This document shows, in pieces, positions 6,663-15,708 of a DNA stretch of 64,000 nucleotides. Position 1 is the stretch's first letter. Each line of letters begins with the position of its first letter. The notes beneath the pieces were generated by a model. The model had not been told where the DNA came from and searched no databases. It saw only the letters and a list, made by a program, of their open reading frames with translations. A program made the position numbers and the translations under genes. Location: contig CAVVVI010000002.1 of NCBI GenBank assembly GCA_963751795.1, positions 248,001 through 312,000 of the forward strand. Reading direction: 5' to 3'. This DNA comes from BOG-908 sp963751795. GTDB taxonomy: Bacteria; Pseudomonadota; Alphaproteobacteria; Acetobacterales; Acetobacteraceae.

Positions 6663-9332
6663 ATGACGCAATGGGTGTACAGCTTCGGCGCCGGCCACAA
6701 CGAAGGCCGCGCCGACATGCGCAACCTGCTGGGCGGCAAGGGCGCCAACCTGGCCGAGATGGCCAGCATCGGCCTGCCGGTGCCGCCGGGCTTCACCATC
6801 ACCACCGAGCTGTGCACCGAATTCTACCGCAACGACCGCACCTACCCGGCCGATCTGGACGGCCAGATCCGCGCGGCACTGGCGCGCATCGAACAGGCGG
6901 TCGGCCGCTCGTTCGGCGACAAGGCGGCGCCGCTGCTCGTCTCGGTGCGCTCGGGCGCCCGCGTCTCGATGCCGGGCATGATGGATACGGTGCTGAACCT
7001 CGGCCTGAACGACGAGACGGTGCTGGGCCTGGCCGCCACCAGCGGCGACGAGCGCTTCGCCTGGGACAGCTTCCGCCGCTTCATCCAGATGTTCGGCAGC
7101 GTGGTGCTGGGCGTGGACCACCATCGCTTCGAGGAAATCATCGAGACCGCCAAGCTGGATAGCGGCGTGGTGGAAGACACCGCGCTGAGCCCGGCCGACT
7201 GGCAGCGCGTGGTGGAAGACTACAAGCGACTGGTGCTCGAGGAGACGGGCAAGCCGTTCCCGATGGCGCCCACCGACCAGCTCTGGGCGGCGATCGGCGC
7301 GGTGTTCGGCAGCTGGATGAACCCGCGCGCCAATACCTATCGCCGGCTGCACGACATTCCGGCCGATTGGGGCACCGCGGTGAACGTGCAGGCGATGGTG
7401 TTCGGCAACATGGGTGCGGACTGCGCCACCGGCGTGTGCTTTACGCGCGATCCCAGCACCGGCGAGAACATCTTCTACGGCGAGTTCCTGGTCAACGCGC
7501 AGGGCGAGGACGTCGTCGCCGGTATCCGCACGCCGCAGCCGCTCTCCAAGGCCGCAGCCAAGCCCGGCGAAGTCTCGATGGAAGACGCGCTGCCCGAAGC
7601 GTACGCCGAGCTCTGCCGCGTGCGCGAGACGCTGGAGCGGCACTACCACGACATGCAGGACATCGAGTTCACCGTGCAGCAGAACCGGCTGTACATGCTG
7701 CAGACGCGCACCGGCAAACGCACGGCGGCGGCCAGCCTGCGCATCGCGGTGGACATGGCGCAAGGCGGGCTGATCACTCAGCAGGAGGCGGTGATGCGGG
7801 TGAACGCGCAGGCGCTCGACCAGCTGCTGCACCCCACGCTCGATCCCAACGCCGCGCGCACGCTGTTCAGCCGCGGCCTGCCGGCCAGCCCCGGTGCCGC
7901 CTCCGGTGCGGTGGTGTTCAGCGCCGACGATGCCGAGATGCGCGCCGCCAAGGGCGAGTCCGTGATCCTGGTGCGGATCGAGACCAGCCCGGAGGACATC
8001 CACGGCATGCACGCCGCCCGCGGCATCCTCACCACGCGCGGCGGCATGACGAGCCATGCCGCCGTGGTGGCGCGCGGCATGGGGCGGGCCTGCGTGGCCG
8101 GCGCCGGCGGCGTCAGCGTCGATTACGGCGCGCGCACGCTCTCGGCCGGCGGTGTCACCATCCGCGGCGGCGAGACGGTGACGATCGACGGCGCCACCGG
8201 CGAGATCTTCGTGGGCCAGGTGGCCACGGTGGAGCCGACGCTGTCGGGCGATTTCGAGGTGCTGATGGGCTGGGCGGACCAGCACCGCCGGCTGCGCATC
8301 CGCACCAATGCGGAGACACCGCTGGATGCCGAAACCGCGCGCCGCTTCGGCGCCGAAGGCATCGGCCTATGCCGCACCGAGCACATGTTCTTCGCGCCCG
8401 AGCGCATCGGCGCCGTGCGGCAGATGATCATGGCGCATGACGAGGCCGGGCGGCGCCTGGCGCTCGACAAGCTGCTGCCGTTCCAGCGGCAGGATTTCAT
8501 CGAGCTGTTCCGCATCATGGCCGGCCTGCCGGTGACGATCCGCCTGCTCGATCCGCCGCTGCACGAATTCCTGCCGCATGGCGACCAGGAGATCGCCGAC
8601 CTGGCTCACGCGCTGGGCCAGGATGCCGACCAGATGCGGCGGCGCGCGGCCGAGCTGGCCGAGGCCAACCCGATGCTCGGCCACCGTGGCTGCCGCCTCG
8701 GCATCTCGTATCCCGAAATCTACGAGATGCAAGCCCGCGCGATCTTCGAGGCGGCGCTGCACATCGCCGAGGAGACCGGCGCACCGGTGGTGCCGGAAAT
8801 CATGATCCCGCTGGTGGGCACGCGGCGCGAGCTGGAGATCACCCGCGCGCAGGTCGAGCACGTGGCGCGCGACGTGCTCGCGCGCGCCGGCAAGACACTC
8901 GACTACTCGGTGGGCACGATGATCGAGCTGCCGCGCGCGGCACTGACCGCCGACCGCATCGCCGAAGTGGCCGATTTCTTCAGCTTCGGCACCAACGACC
9001 TGACGCAGACCACCTTCGGCCTGTCGCGCGACGACGCCGGCAAGTTCCTGCCGCATTACGTCGAAGCCGGCATCCTGCCCAAGGATCCGTTCGTGTCGAT
9101 CGACATCGACGGCGTCGGCGCCCTGGTGCGCATCGCCACCGAGCGCGGGCGCGCCACCAAGCCGGGCCTCAAGCTCGGCATCTGCGGCGAGCATGGCGGC
9201 GACCCGGCGAGCATCGCCTTCTGCGAGGAGATCGGGCTCGATTACGTCAGCTGCTCGCCCTACCGCGTGCCGGTGGCGCGCCTGGCCGCCGCCCAGGCCG
9301 CCCTGGGCGTGGCCGCCGACCGCACGGCCTGA
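6663..9332 (+). CDS. ppdK: Pyruvate, phosphate dikinase
   Basis: PPDK interconverts pyruvate + ATP + Pi and phosphoenolpyruvate + AMP + PPi, serving gluconeogenesis or PPi-linked glycolysis in the cytoplasm. The 889-residue protein has the full three-part layout. An N-terminal ATP-grasp domain carries GGKGANLAEM near residue 20. The swivelling phosphohistidine domain has GGMTSHAAVVARGMG with catalytic H465. The C-terminal PEP/pyruvate barrel contains FGTNDLTQTTFGLSRDD and the ICGEHGGDP motif with catalytic C841. The ATG at 6663 is preferred over an in-frame TTG at 6648 because GGGGAG lies 7 bases before it. It follows glyS, and a crotonase gene follows 17 bases later. Confidence 0.97.
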   Translation: MTQWVYSFGAGHNEGRADMRNLLGGKGANLAEMASIGLPVPPGFTITTELCTEFYRNDRTYPADLDGQIRAALARIEQAVGRSFGDKAAPLLVSVRSGARVSMPGMMDTVLNLGLNDETVLGLAATSGDERFAWDSFRRFIQMFGSVVLGVDHHRFEEIIETAKLDSGVVEDTALSPADWQRVVEDYKRLVLEETGKPFPMAPTDQLWAAIGAVFGSWMNPRANTYRRLHDIPADWGTAVNVQAMVFGNMGADCATGVCFTRDPSTGENIFYGEFLVNAQGEDVVAGIRTPQPLSKAAAKPGEVSMEDALPEAYAELCRVRETLERHYHDMQDIEFTVQQNRLYMLQTRTGKRTAAASLRIAVDMAQGGLITQQEAVMRVNAQALDQLLHPTLDPNAARTLFSRGLPASPGAASGAVVFSADDAEMRAAKGESVILVRIETSPEDIHGMHAARGILTTRGGMTSHAAVVARGMGRACVAGAGGVSVDYGARTLSAGGVTIRGGETVTIDGATGEIFVGQVATVEPTLSGDFEVLMGWADQHRRLRIRTNAETPLDAETARRFGAEGIGLCRTEHMFFAPERIGAVRQMIMAHDEAGRRLALDKLLPFQRQDFIELFRIMAGLPVTIRLLDPPLHEFLPHGDQEIADLAHALGQDADQMRRRAAELAEANPMLGHRGCRLGISYPEIYEMQARAIFEAALHIAEETGAPVVPEIMIPLVGTRRELEITRAQVEHVARDVLARAGKTLDYSVGTMIELPRAALTADRIAEVADFFSFGTNDLTQTTFGLSRDDAGKFLPHYVEAGILPKDPFVSIDIDGVGALVRIATERGRATKPGLKLGICGEHGGDPASIAFCEEIGLDYVSCSPYRVPVARLAAAQAALGVAADRTA

Positions 9333-9349
9333 CACAGGAGACGGAGCCC

Positions 9350-10228
9350 ATGTACACCACCCTCGCCACCGCCGTGTCGGACCGCGTGCTGACCATCACG
9401 CTGAACCGCCCGGATCAGCTCAACGCGTTCACCGTCACTATGGCCAACGAGCTGATCGCCGCGTTCGAGGCGGCGAGCCTGAACGATGCGGTGGGCGCCA
9501 TCGTGCTGACCGGCGCCGGCCGCGCGTTCTGTGCCGGCATGGACCTCGCGGTCGATGGCCCCAACGTGTTCGGCCTGGACGAAAGCCTGTCGCCGACGCT
9601 GGAGGACATGGAGGACCGGCTGGACGATGCCGGCATGATCGCCGGCGTGCGCGACACCGGCGGCCGCGTTACGCTGGCGATCTTCGCCTGCCGCAAGCCG
9701 GTGATCGCGGCCATCAACGGCGCCGCGGTTGGCGTGGGCGCCACGATGACGCTGGCGGCGGATTTCCGCATGGCCTCCGAACGCGCGCGCATCGGCTTCG
9801 TGTTCGGCCGGCTCGGCATCGTGCCGGAAGCCTGTTCGAGCTGGTTCCTGCCGCGCCTGGTCGGCATGCAGCAGGCGCTGGAGTGGTGCTACACGGCCGA
9901 CATCTTCGATGCCGCCGAGGGCCTGCGCGGCGGGCTGCTGCGCTCGGTCCATCCGCCGGAAACGCTGCTGGCGGAAGCGCAGGCCTTCGCCGCGCGGCTG
10001 ATCGCCAAGCGCTCGCCGGTGGCCGTGGCGTTCACCCGGCAGATGCTGTGGCGCAACGCCGCCCGCGCCCACCCGGTGGAGGCGCACAAGGTGGATTCAC
10101 TGGCGATGTTCTATGCCAGCCAGGCGGACGGCAAAGAGGGCGTGCGGGCGTTCCAGGAAAAGCGCGATGCCGTTTTCGCCGGCCGCGCCTCCCACATGCC
10201 GGCCTTCTTCGAGGACTGGGCCGAGTAG
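9350..10228 (+). CDS. Enoyl-CoA hydratase/isomerase (crotonase) family protein
   Basis: This 292-residue crotonase-fold protein probably hydrates or isomerises an enoyl-CoA. Both oxyanion-hole segments are visible: GRAFCAGMDL near residue 60, and the INGAAVGVGATMTLAADFRM segment near residue 123. The catalytic-side glutamate sits in RLGIVPEACSSW. The C-terminal helical region is complete. The ATG follows AGGAG by about 10 bases and lies 17 bases after ppdK, so co-transcription is likely. The exact substrate cannot be read from the sequence. Confidence 0.9.
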   Translation: MYTTLATAVSDRVLTITLNRPDQLNAFTVTMANELIAAFEAASLNDAVGAIVLTGAGRAFCAGMDLAVDGPNVFGLDESLSPTLEDMEDRLDDAGMIAGVRDTGGRVTLAIFACRKPVIAAINGAAVGVGATMTLAADFRMASERARIGFVFGRLGIVPEACSSWFLPRLVGMQQALEWCYTADIFDAAEGLRGGLLRSVHPPETLLAEAQAFAARLIAKRSPVAVAFTRQMLWRNAARAHPVEAHKVDSLAMFYASQADGKEGVRAFQEKRDAVFAGRASHMPAFFEDWAE

Positions 10229-10235
10229 CGCCGCC

Positions 10236-11315
10236 TTATCCGGCCGGCCGCCGGCCCACGCTGCCCAGCGCCACGGCCAGCCGGCCGGCATCCAGCCGCC
10301 AATCCGGCCCGGGCCCGCACGGTTCGGGCGGCGACTCGGCCAACCGGCGCAACCCGGCGGCCACCGCTTCGGCATCCACCGCGCACAGCAGCGCTGCCGG
10401 GCAGCCCTCCAGCTGCTCGGCGAGGCCGCCCACGCGGGTGGAGACGATCCAGCGCCCCGCCGCCAGCCCGGCCGCCGCCACGCCGCTCTGGCTCGCCTCG
10501 CGGTGGGTCAGCACCACGGCATCCGACCAGGCGATCAGCGCGCCCACCTCTTCCTCCGGCACCCAGCGGTTTTCCACGCTGACGCCGGGCAGGCCGCGCA
10601 AGGCGGCCAGCGCTGCGCTCTCCGGCCCCTGGCCCACCACGCGCACCTCCACGTCGGGCCGCGGCAGCAGCAGGCCCAGCGCTTCGGCCAGCAGGTCGAG
10701 CCCCTTGTACGGCAGCAGGCGGCCGAAGCAGAGCAGCCGCAACTTGCCGCCATGGGCGCGCGGCGGCGGCGGCGATTCGGCCAGGGCATGCGGCGGCAGG
10801 CTGGTCTTCAGCACGGTCTTGCCCGCGGTCAGCCCCAGCTCGTCCAACCGGTCGCGCACGTGGTCGGACAGCACCACGATGGCGTCGGCGCGGCGCAGCA
10901 GGCCGCGCTGCAGGCTCATCTGCAGCGGATAGCCGTCGCCGGGGTGCAGATCGGCATCGTGCACCACCACGGCATAGGGCACCCCCGCGCGGCGCAGGGC
11001 GGCGTGCATCGCCAGATCGAGCGGGCCGGGCATGGCACACAGCGCCACCGTCGGCTGCAGGGCGGCGATGCGGCGGGCCAGCCACGGCACGAAAAGCGGC
11101 GCGCGCAGCACGCGCCCGGCATAGCCGGCGATGCTGTCGTAGGTGGGTACCGGCAGCTCGCAGCGTGGTCGGTGCGGGCCGGCCAGGATCTCGGCGCGCA
11201 TGGCCAGCGACAGCGCCGCGTCGGTGCCCGGCAGGGTGTTGAACAGCGCGGCGAAATCGGCGGCCACGCGCGGGCCGGCACCGAAGCGTCCCCATTGCCA
11301 CACCAGGATCCTCAC
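10236..11315 (-). CDS. GT4-type glycosyltransferase
   Basis: This 359-residue GT-B fold glycosyltransferase probably adds a sugar to a cell-surface glycan. The C-terminal half shows the nucleotide-sugar binding pattern (LLCFGRLLPYKGLDLLAEAL near residue 195, then VRVVGQGPE). The region normally holding the E-x7-E motif reads HREASQSGVAAAGLAAG, so the second glutamate is replaced. The start is GTG at 11315; its GTGA overlaps the stop of the upstream glycosyltransferase, which argues for translational coupling. Donor and acceptor are unknown. Confidence 0.85.
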   Translation of the reverse strand: MRILVWQWGRFGAGPRVAADFAALFNTLPGTDAALSLAMRAEILAGPHRPRCELPVPTYDSIAGYAGRVLRAPLFVPWLARRIAALQPTVALCAMPGPLDLAMHAALRRAGVPYAVVVHDADLHPGDGYPLQMSLQRGLLRRADAIVVLSDHVRDRLDELGLTAGKTVLKTSLPPHALAESPPPPRAHGGKLRLLCFGRLLPYKGLDLLAEALGLLLPRPDVEVRVVGQGPESAALAALRGLPGVSVENRWVPEEEVGALIAWSDAVVLTHREASQSGVAAAGLAAGRWIVSTRVGGLAEQLEGCPAALLCAVDAEAVAAGLRRLAESPPEPCGPGPDWRLDAGRLAVALGSVGRRPAG

Positions 11316-12514
11316 GCGGCCTCCGCCAGGCCGATCCGGCGCACAGCCGCCGCCAGCGGTGCTGCACCCAGCCGCCCCTGCGCCGCTGCCCGGCCCGCCG
11401 CGCCCAAAAGCGCGCGCCAGGCGGCGTCGTCGGCCAGCCGCACCAAAGCGGCGGCGGCGGCATCCACATCGGCCTCGGCCCAGCGCGCGCCCGGCGCCTC
11501 GAACACGCCGCGCGGGTCGCGCGCCGGCACCAGCCGGTAGGGCACCGGCACGCCGCTTGTGGCGTCGATGAAATCGGTGGTGCCGGACCAGTCGGTGGCC
11601 ACCACCGGGCGGCCCAGCAGCATGGCCTCGGCCGGCACCAGGCCGAACCCCTCGCTGCGATGCAGGCTGAGCACGATGTCGGCGCAGCGCGTCAGCGCGT
11701 GGCTGTCGGCGGCCGGCAGCAGCCGCGTTTCCAGCCGCATGTTGGCCGCACCGGCGATGGCCGCCTGCAGCCGCCGCAGATCATCGGGTGCGGCATCGGC
11801 GTGCACCACCTTGAGCACGAGCAGCCGGTCCGGCCGCGCGCCGAAGGCCCGGCGGAAGGCGGCGATGGCGGCTTCGGGGTTCTTGCGCGCGTAGCTGGAG
11901 GCCAGGCTGAACGACACCAGCACCACCACGGCCCCCTCGGGCAGCCCGAAATCGGCGCGCGTCAGCGCCGAGGGCACGGGCGGGCAGGCAGCGACCGGGT
12001 GCGGCACCACGTGCACGCGGCCCGGTGCCAGAGCTTCGAGCGCGGCCGCGGTGAAGCGCGAGGGCACCCAGATCTCGTGGACGAAGCCGGCGCCGTGCCG
12101 CCAGGCAGCGGGCACCGCGTCCAGCTCCCACGCCCAGTAGCCCACCACGCGCCGACCGCGCAGCAGCCCGCGCGGCAGGGCCAGCAGGGCGGCCGGCAGC
12201 ATCGGCGCGTTGACGTGCATCACCAGGGCGGCGCCCGGCGGCGGCATCGCCTGGGGCGGCGGGCCGGCCAGCATGTCGCATTCGACCGCCCAATGCGCGA
12301 CGCCGAGCTGGCCCAAGGCGGCCCGCATCAGCCGTGCGCCCTCGCCCAGGCCGGAGGCGCGGCCCAGCTCGCCCACCACCGCGATGCCGCCGCGCACCGG
12401 GGGTGGCCGCCGGTCGGGCCGCGGCGCCAGCAGGGCCGAGGCCGCGGCCAGAGCGCGCCGCCGCGGGCCCTGCGGCAGGGCCCGCCAGGCGCGATGCAGG
12501 GGGTGAAGGGGCAT
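11312..12514 (-). CDS. GT4-type glycosyltransferase
   Basis: This 400-residue GT-B glycosyltransferase is the first gene of a two-gene minus-strand unit. The N-terminal half has GELGRASGLGEGARLM, a loop typical of mannosyltransferase-like GT4 enzymes. The C-terminal half has the full E-x7-E motif, SEGFGLVPAEAMLLGRPVVA. The ATG at 12514 is chosen because the frame further upstream has no domain content and would run into the divergent deacylase. Its stop overlaps the GTG of the next glycosyltransferase. Likely role: surface polysaccharide or glycolipid assembly. Confidence 0.85.
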   Translation of the reverse strand: MPLHPLHRAWRALPQGPRRRALAAASALLAPRPDRRPPPVRGGIAVVGELGRASGLGEGARLMRAALGQLGVAHWAVECDMLAGPPPQAMPPPGAALVMHVNAPMLPAALLALPRGLLRGRRVVGYWAWELDAVPAAWRHGAGFVHEIWVPSRFTAAALEALAPGRVHVVPHPVAACPPVPSALTRADFGLPEGAVVVLVSFSLASSYARKNPEAAIAAFRRAFGARPDRLLVLKVVHADAAPDDLRRLQAAIAGAANMRLETRLLPAADSHALTRCADIVLSLHRSEGFGLVPAEAMLLGRPVVATDWSGTTDFIDATSGVPVPYRLVPARDPRGVFEAPGARWAEADVDAAAAALVRLADDAAWRALLGAAGRAAAQGRLGAAPLAAAVRRIGLAEAA

Positions 12515-12622
12515 CGGTGCGGTTGTCTTTGATACCTGACCGGTTCGCGACGGGATCGGAGGCTGGACCACGCGCCATCCGCTCGGTTGCGGGCTGGCGC
12601 GCCCCGTATAGACTGCCCGTGC

Positions 12623-13606
12623 ATGGCCGGGACAGGGGGAGGGGTGACGCGGGAATTGGCCATTCGCCTGCAAGCGGATACGTTGCCCAGCTGGCATGTC
12701 GCCATCGCACCGCCCGATCTCGCAATCTGGCGCGACGGCAATACCGGCGTGCCCGGCTTCTGGCGGTTCGAGGCGCCCGCGCCCGGCCCGCATGTCATGC
12801 TGGTGGCACTCGTGCACGGCAACGAGATCGCCGGCGCGGTGGCGCTGGATCAGCTGCTGCGCGCGCCGCCTTGCCTGCTATGCGGCCGGCTGACCGTGGG
12901 CTTCGCCAATCTCGACGCCTATGCCCGCTTCGATGCGGCGCAGCCCACCACCTCGCGCTACGTGGACGAGGACATGAACCGGCTGTGGGACGCTGCCGTG
13001 CTGGACGGCCCGCGCCACTCGCTGGAACTGGCGCGCGCGCGGCTGATGCGGCCGCTGATCGAGACGGCCGACATCCTGCTGGATCTGCATTCCATGCTGT
13101 GGCCCTCCGAGCCGCTGATCCTGAGCGGCCCCACCGCGCGCGGCCGGGCGCTGGCCTGCCGAATCGGTGCGCCGGCCATGGTGGTGGCCGATCACGGCCA
13201 TGCCAGCGGCCGCCGGCTGATCGATTACGCGCCCTTCGTGGCCGCCGGGGGCGCGCGCACGGCGGTGCTGGTCGAAGCCGGGCAGCACTGGCAGGTTGGC
13301 ACGGTCGCCGCCATGCAGGGCGCCATCGCCGGCGTGCTGGCCGCCGCCGGGCTGATAGCGGCGCCAGTGCAGCGTGCGGGCCCGCCCCGCCTGGCCGAAG
13401 TGACGCAAGCGGTCACCGCGTGCTCGGGCGGCTTCACCTTCACCCAGCCCTATCGCGGCGGCGACGTGGTGGCGCGCCGCCACACGCTGATCGCCATGGA
13501 CGGCGACACCGAAGTGCGCACGCCCTATGACGACTGCCTTCTGGTGATGCCGAGCCTGCGGCCCAGCCGGGGGCACACCGCGGTGCGGCTGGCGCGCTTT
13601 ACGTGA
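12623..13606 (+). CDS. Succinylglutamate desuccinylase/aspartoacylase family zinc deacylase
   Basis: This is a cytoplasmic M14-like zinc amidohydrolase of the AstE/AspA family, which removes acyl groups from amino acids or related amides. Counting from the ATG at 12623, the zinc ligands appear as H65 and E68 in VHGNE and H156 in LLDLHS. The NR signature is in DEDMNRLW and the catalytic glutamate is E218 in VLVEAGQH. A C-terminal beta domain follows. The start is uncertain: GTG at 12644 lies just after a G-rich Shine-Dalgarno, while the ATG at 12623 has none. It is divergent from two glycosyltransferases. Substrate is unknown. Confidence 0.8.
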   Translation: MAGTGGGVTRELAIRLQADTLPSWHVAIAPPDLAIWRDGNTGVPGFWRFEAPAPGPHVMLVALVHGNEIAGAVALDQLLRAPPCLLCGRLTVGFANLDAYARFDAAQPTTSRYVDEDMNRLWDAAVLDGPRHSLELARARLMRPLIETADILLDLHSMLWPSEPLILSGPTARGRALACRIGAPAMVVADHGHASGRRLIDYAPFVAAGGARTAVLVEAGQHWQVGTVAAMQGAIAGVLAAAGLIAAPVQRAGPPRLAEVTQAVTACSGGFTFTQPYRGGDVVARRHTLIAMDGDTEVRTPYDDCLLVMPSLRPSRGHTAVRLARFT

Positions 13607-13727
13607 GGCCGCGGCAGCGCCCCGCCGGCATCACGCGTAAAAACCCTGTCCCAGCCCGAAATCGCACCGGCGCGCCGCGCGCCCGCGGCGCTGCCGGGCT
13701 TCCGTATCCGAAGGACCGCTGGCCTTA

Positions 13728-14654
13728 GTGCGCATCCTGTTCATCACCGCCACCCGCCTGGGCGATGCCGTGCTCTCCACCGGGTTGCTGCAGCATCTGG
13801 CGCACACCTACCCCAAGGCGCGCTTCACCGTGGCCTGCGGCCCGGTGGCCGCCGGCGTGTTCGCACGCTTTCCGTTGCTGGAGCGGCTGATCGTGGTCGA
13901 AAAGCGCCCGGCCGACCTGCACTGGCTGGCGCTGTGGAGCCGGGTAGCGTGGCATCGCTGGGATCTGGTGGTGGATCTGCGCGGCTCGGCGCTGAGCCTG
14001 ACGGTGCTGGCCCGCCGGCGGGCGATCATGCGGGGCGGGCGGCGGGCCGGCCACCGCATCGGCCACATCGCCGGGGCACTCGGCCTGGGCAAGCCGCCGC
14101 TGCCGGTCGCCTGGACCGCACCGGCGGACCGCGAGCGCGCCGACATCCTGCTCGCCCCCGGCAGCCCGGTGATCGGGCTGGGGCCCACCGCCAATTGGGG
14201 CGGCAAGGTGTGGGCGGCCGAACGCTTCGTGGCCCTGGCCGGCGCCCTGGCCGAGCGGCTGCCGGGTGTGCGCTTTGCGGTGTTCGGCGGCCCCGGCGTG
14301 GCCGAGCGCGCCGCGGCCTCCCGCGTGATCGCCGAGCTGTCGGGCTCGATCGACCTGGTGGGCAACCTGACGCTGCCGCAGGCGGCCGCCTGCCTCGCAC
14401 GCTGCGTGCTGTTCGTGGGCAACGATTCCGGCCTGACGCATCTGGCCGCCGCGGCCGGCGCGGCCACGCTGGGCCTGTTCGGGCCCACCTCGGCGGAGGA
14501 ATACGCGCCGCTGGGCCGCTGCACCGCCGTGGTGCTGGCCGATGGCCCGGCGGGACAGTCCAGCATGGACCGGCTGCCGGTCGAAGCCGCGCTGTGGGCC
14601 GCGCTGGACCTGCTCGAACGCGACAACCGCCTGCCGGCGCGGCTGCCGGTATGA
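13728..14654 (+). CDS. GT9 (heptosyltransferase-like) glycosyltransferase
   Basis: This 308-residue protein belongs to the ADP-heptose:LPS heptosyltransferase family (GT9), which builds the LPS inner core at the cytoplasmic face of the inner membrane. The N-terminus MRILFITATRLGDAVLSTG and the C-terminal motif FVGNDSGLTHLAAAAG followed by GLFGPT are diagnostic. The start is GTG at 13728 with AAGGA 12 bases upstream. A GT4 gene follows 34 bases later and then asparagine synthase, forming one unit. Whether the sugar is heptose cannot be told. Confidence 0.9.
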   Translation: MRILFITATRLGDAVLSTGLLQHLAHTYPKARFTVACGPVAAGVFARFPLLERLIVVEKRPADLHWLALWSRVAWHRWDLVVDLRGSALSLTVLARRRAIMRGGRRAGHRIGHIAGALGLGKPPLPVAWTAPADRERADILLAPGSPVIGLGPTANWGGKVWAAERFVALAGALAERLPGVRFAVFGGPGVAERAAASRVIAELSGSIDLVGNLTLPQAAACLARCVLFVGNDSGLTHLAAAAGAATLGLFGPTSAEEYAPLGRCTAVVLADGPAGQSSMDRLPVEAALWAALDLLERDNRLPARLPV

Positions 14655-14688
14655 GGCGGGCCTGCCGGGCCGCGCCGGGCCGCGCCGG

Positions 14689-15708
14689 ATGAGGGTGGCG
14701 CAGATCATGGCCGGCGCGCCCGAAGGTGGTGCCGAATTGTTCTACGAGCGGCTCTGCGCCGCCCAGGCCCGCGCCGGTGACGGCGTGCTGCCGGTGATCC
14801 GCCACGATGCGGCACGCGCGGCACGGCTGCGCGCCGCGGGGCTGGACCCGGTGCAGATGGGCTTCGGCGGCCTGGCCGACCGATGGACGCGCCCGCTGCT
14901 CGCCCGCCGGCTGCGCCGCTGGGCGCCGCGCGTGGCGGTCGCCTGGATGGGCCGGGCCGCCCGCCACGCGCCATCCGGCCCGTGGGTGCTGGTGGGCCGG
15001 CTGGGCGGCTATTACGATCTGCGCCAGTTCGCCCGCTGCGACTATCTGGTGGGCAACACGCAGGGCATGGTGGCCTGGATCTGCGGCCAGGGCTACTCAC
15101 CGGACCGCGTGCACCATCTGCCGAACTTCGCGCCCGATCTGGGTGGCGCCGCGCCGGCCGCGCTGCCGGTGCCGCCCGGCGCGCCGGTGGTGCTGGCGAT
15201 GGGCCGCCTGCACCGCAACAAAGGGTTCGACGTGCTGATCGCCGCCATCAGCCGGCTGCCCGGCGTGCACGCCGTGCTGGCCGGCGAGGGCCCGGAGCGC
15301 GCCGCCCTCGAGCGCCTGGCCGCCCATGCCGGGGTGGCCGCCCGCGTGCATTTCCTGGGCTGGCGGCAGGACACGGCCGCGCTGCTGGCCGCCAGCACCC
15401 TGCTCGCCTGCCCCAGCCGTAGCGAGCCGCTGGGCAATGTGGTGCTCGAAGCGTTCTCCGCCGGCCGGCCGGTGGTGGCGTCGATGGCCGATGGCCCGCG
15501 CGAGCTGATCGACAGCGGCCGCACCGGCGTTCTGGTGGCCGGCGAAAGCGCCATCGCGCTGGCCGCCGGCATCGAGAGCGTGCTTGCCGCACCGGCGCGC
15601 GCCGCCGCCATGGCGCAGGCCGCGCGCGCGCGCTTCAAGGCGGTGCACGCCGAAGCGCCGGTGCTGGCACGCTGGCGGGCGTTCCTGGCTGGCGTGGAGA
15701 AGGCCTGA
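14689..15708 (+). CDS. GT4-type glycosyltransferase
   Basis: This 339-residue GT-B glycosyltransferase begins MRVAQIMAGAPEGGAELFYE, the standard GT4 acceptor-side start. The donor-binding half includes VLAMGRLHRNKGFDVLIAAI and the E-x7-E region SRSEPLGNVVLEAFSAGRP. The ATG at 14689 is chosen by this N-terminus; upstream codons in frame lie inside the GT9 gene. Its TGA shares one base with the ATG of asnB. Together with the GT9 it probably extends LPS core or another surface glycan. Confidence 0.9.
   Translation: MRVAQIMAGAPEGGAELFYERLCAAQARAGDGVLPVIRHDAARAARLRAAGLDPVQMGFGGLADRWTRPLLARRLRRWAPRVAVAWMGRAARHAPSGPWVLVGRLGGYYDLRQFARCDYLVGNTQGMVAWICGQGYSPDRVHHLPNFAPDLGGAAPAALPVPPGAPVVLAMGRLHRNKGFDVLIAAISRLPGVHAVLAGEGPERAALERLAAHAGVAARVHFLGWRQDTAALLAASTLLACPSRSEPLGNVVLEAFSAGRPVVASMADGPRELIDSGRTGVLVAGESAIALAAGIESVLAAPARAAAMAQAARARFKAVHAEAPVLARWRAFLAGVEKA

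Noticed and set aside
6420..8285. 621-codon minus-strand frame across glyS and ppdK
   Set aside because: A His/Arg/Ala-rich shadow without domains, opposite two well-supported enzymes.
12515..12622. TATAGA-like -10 box before the deacylase gene
   Set aside because: The nearest TTGCGG is only 14 bases away, too close for a normal sigma70 promoter, and no other -35 fits.
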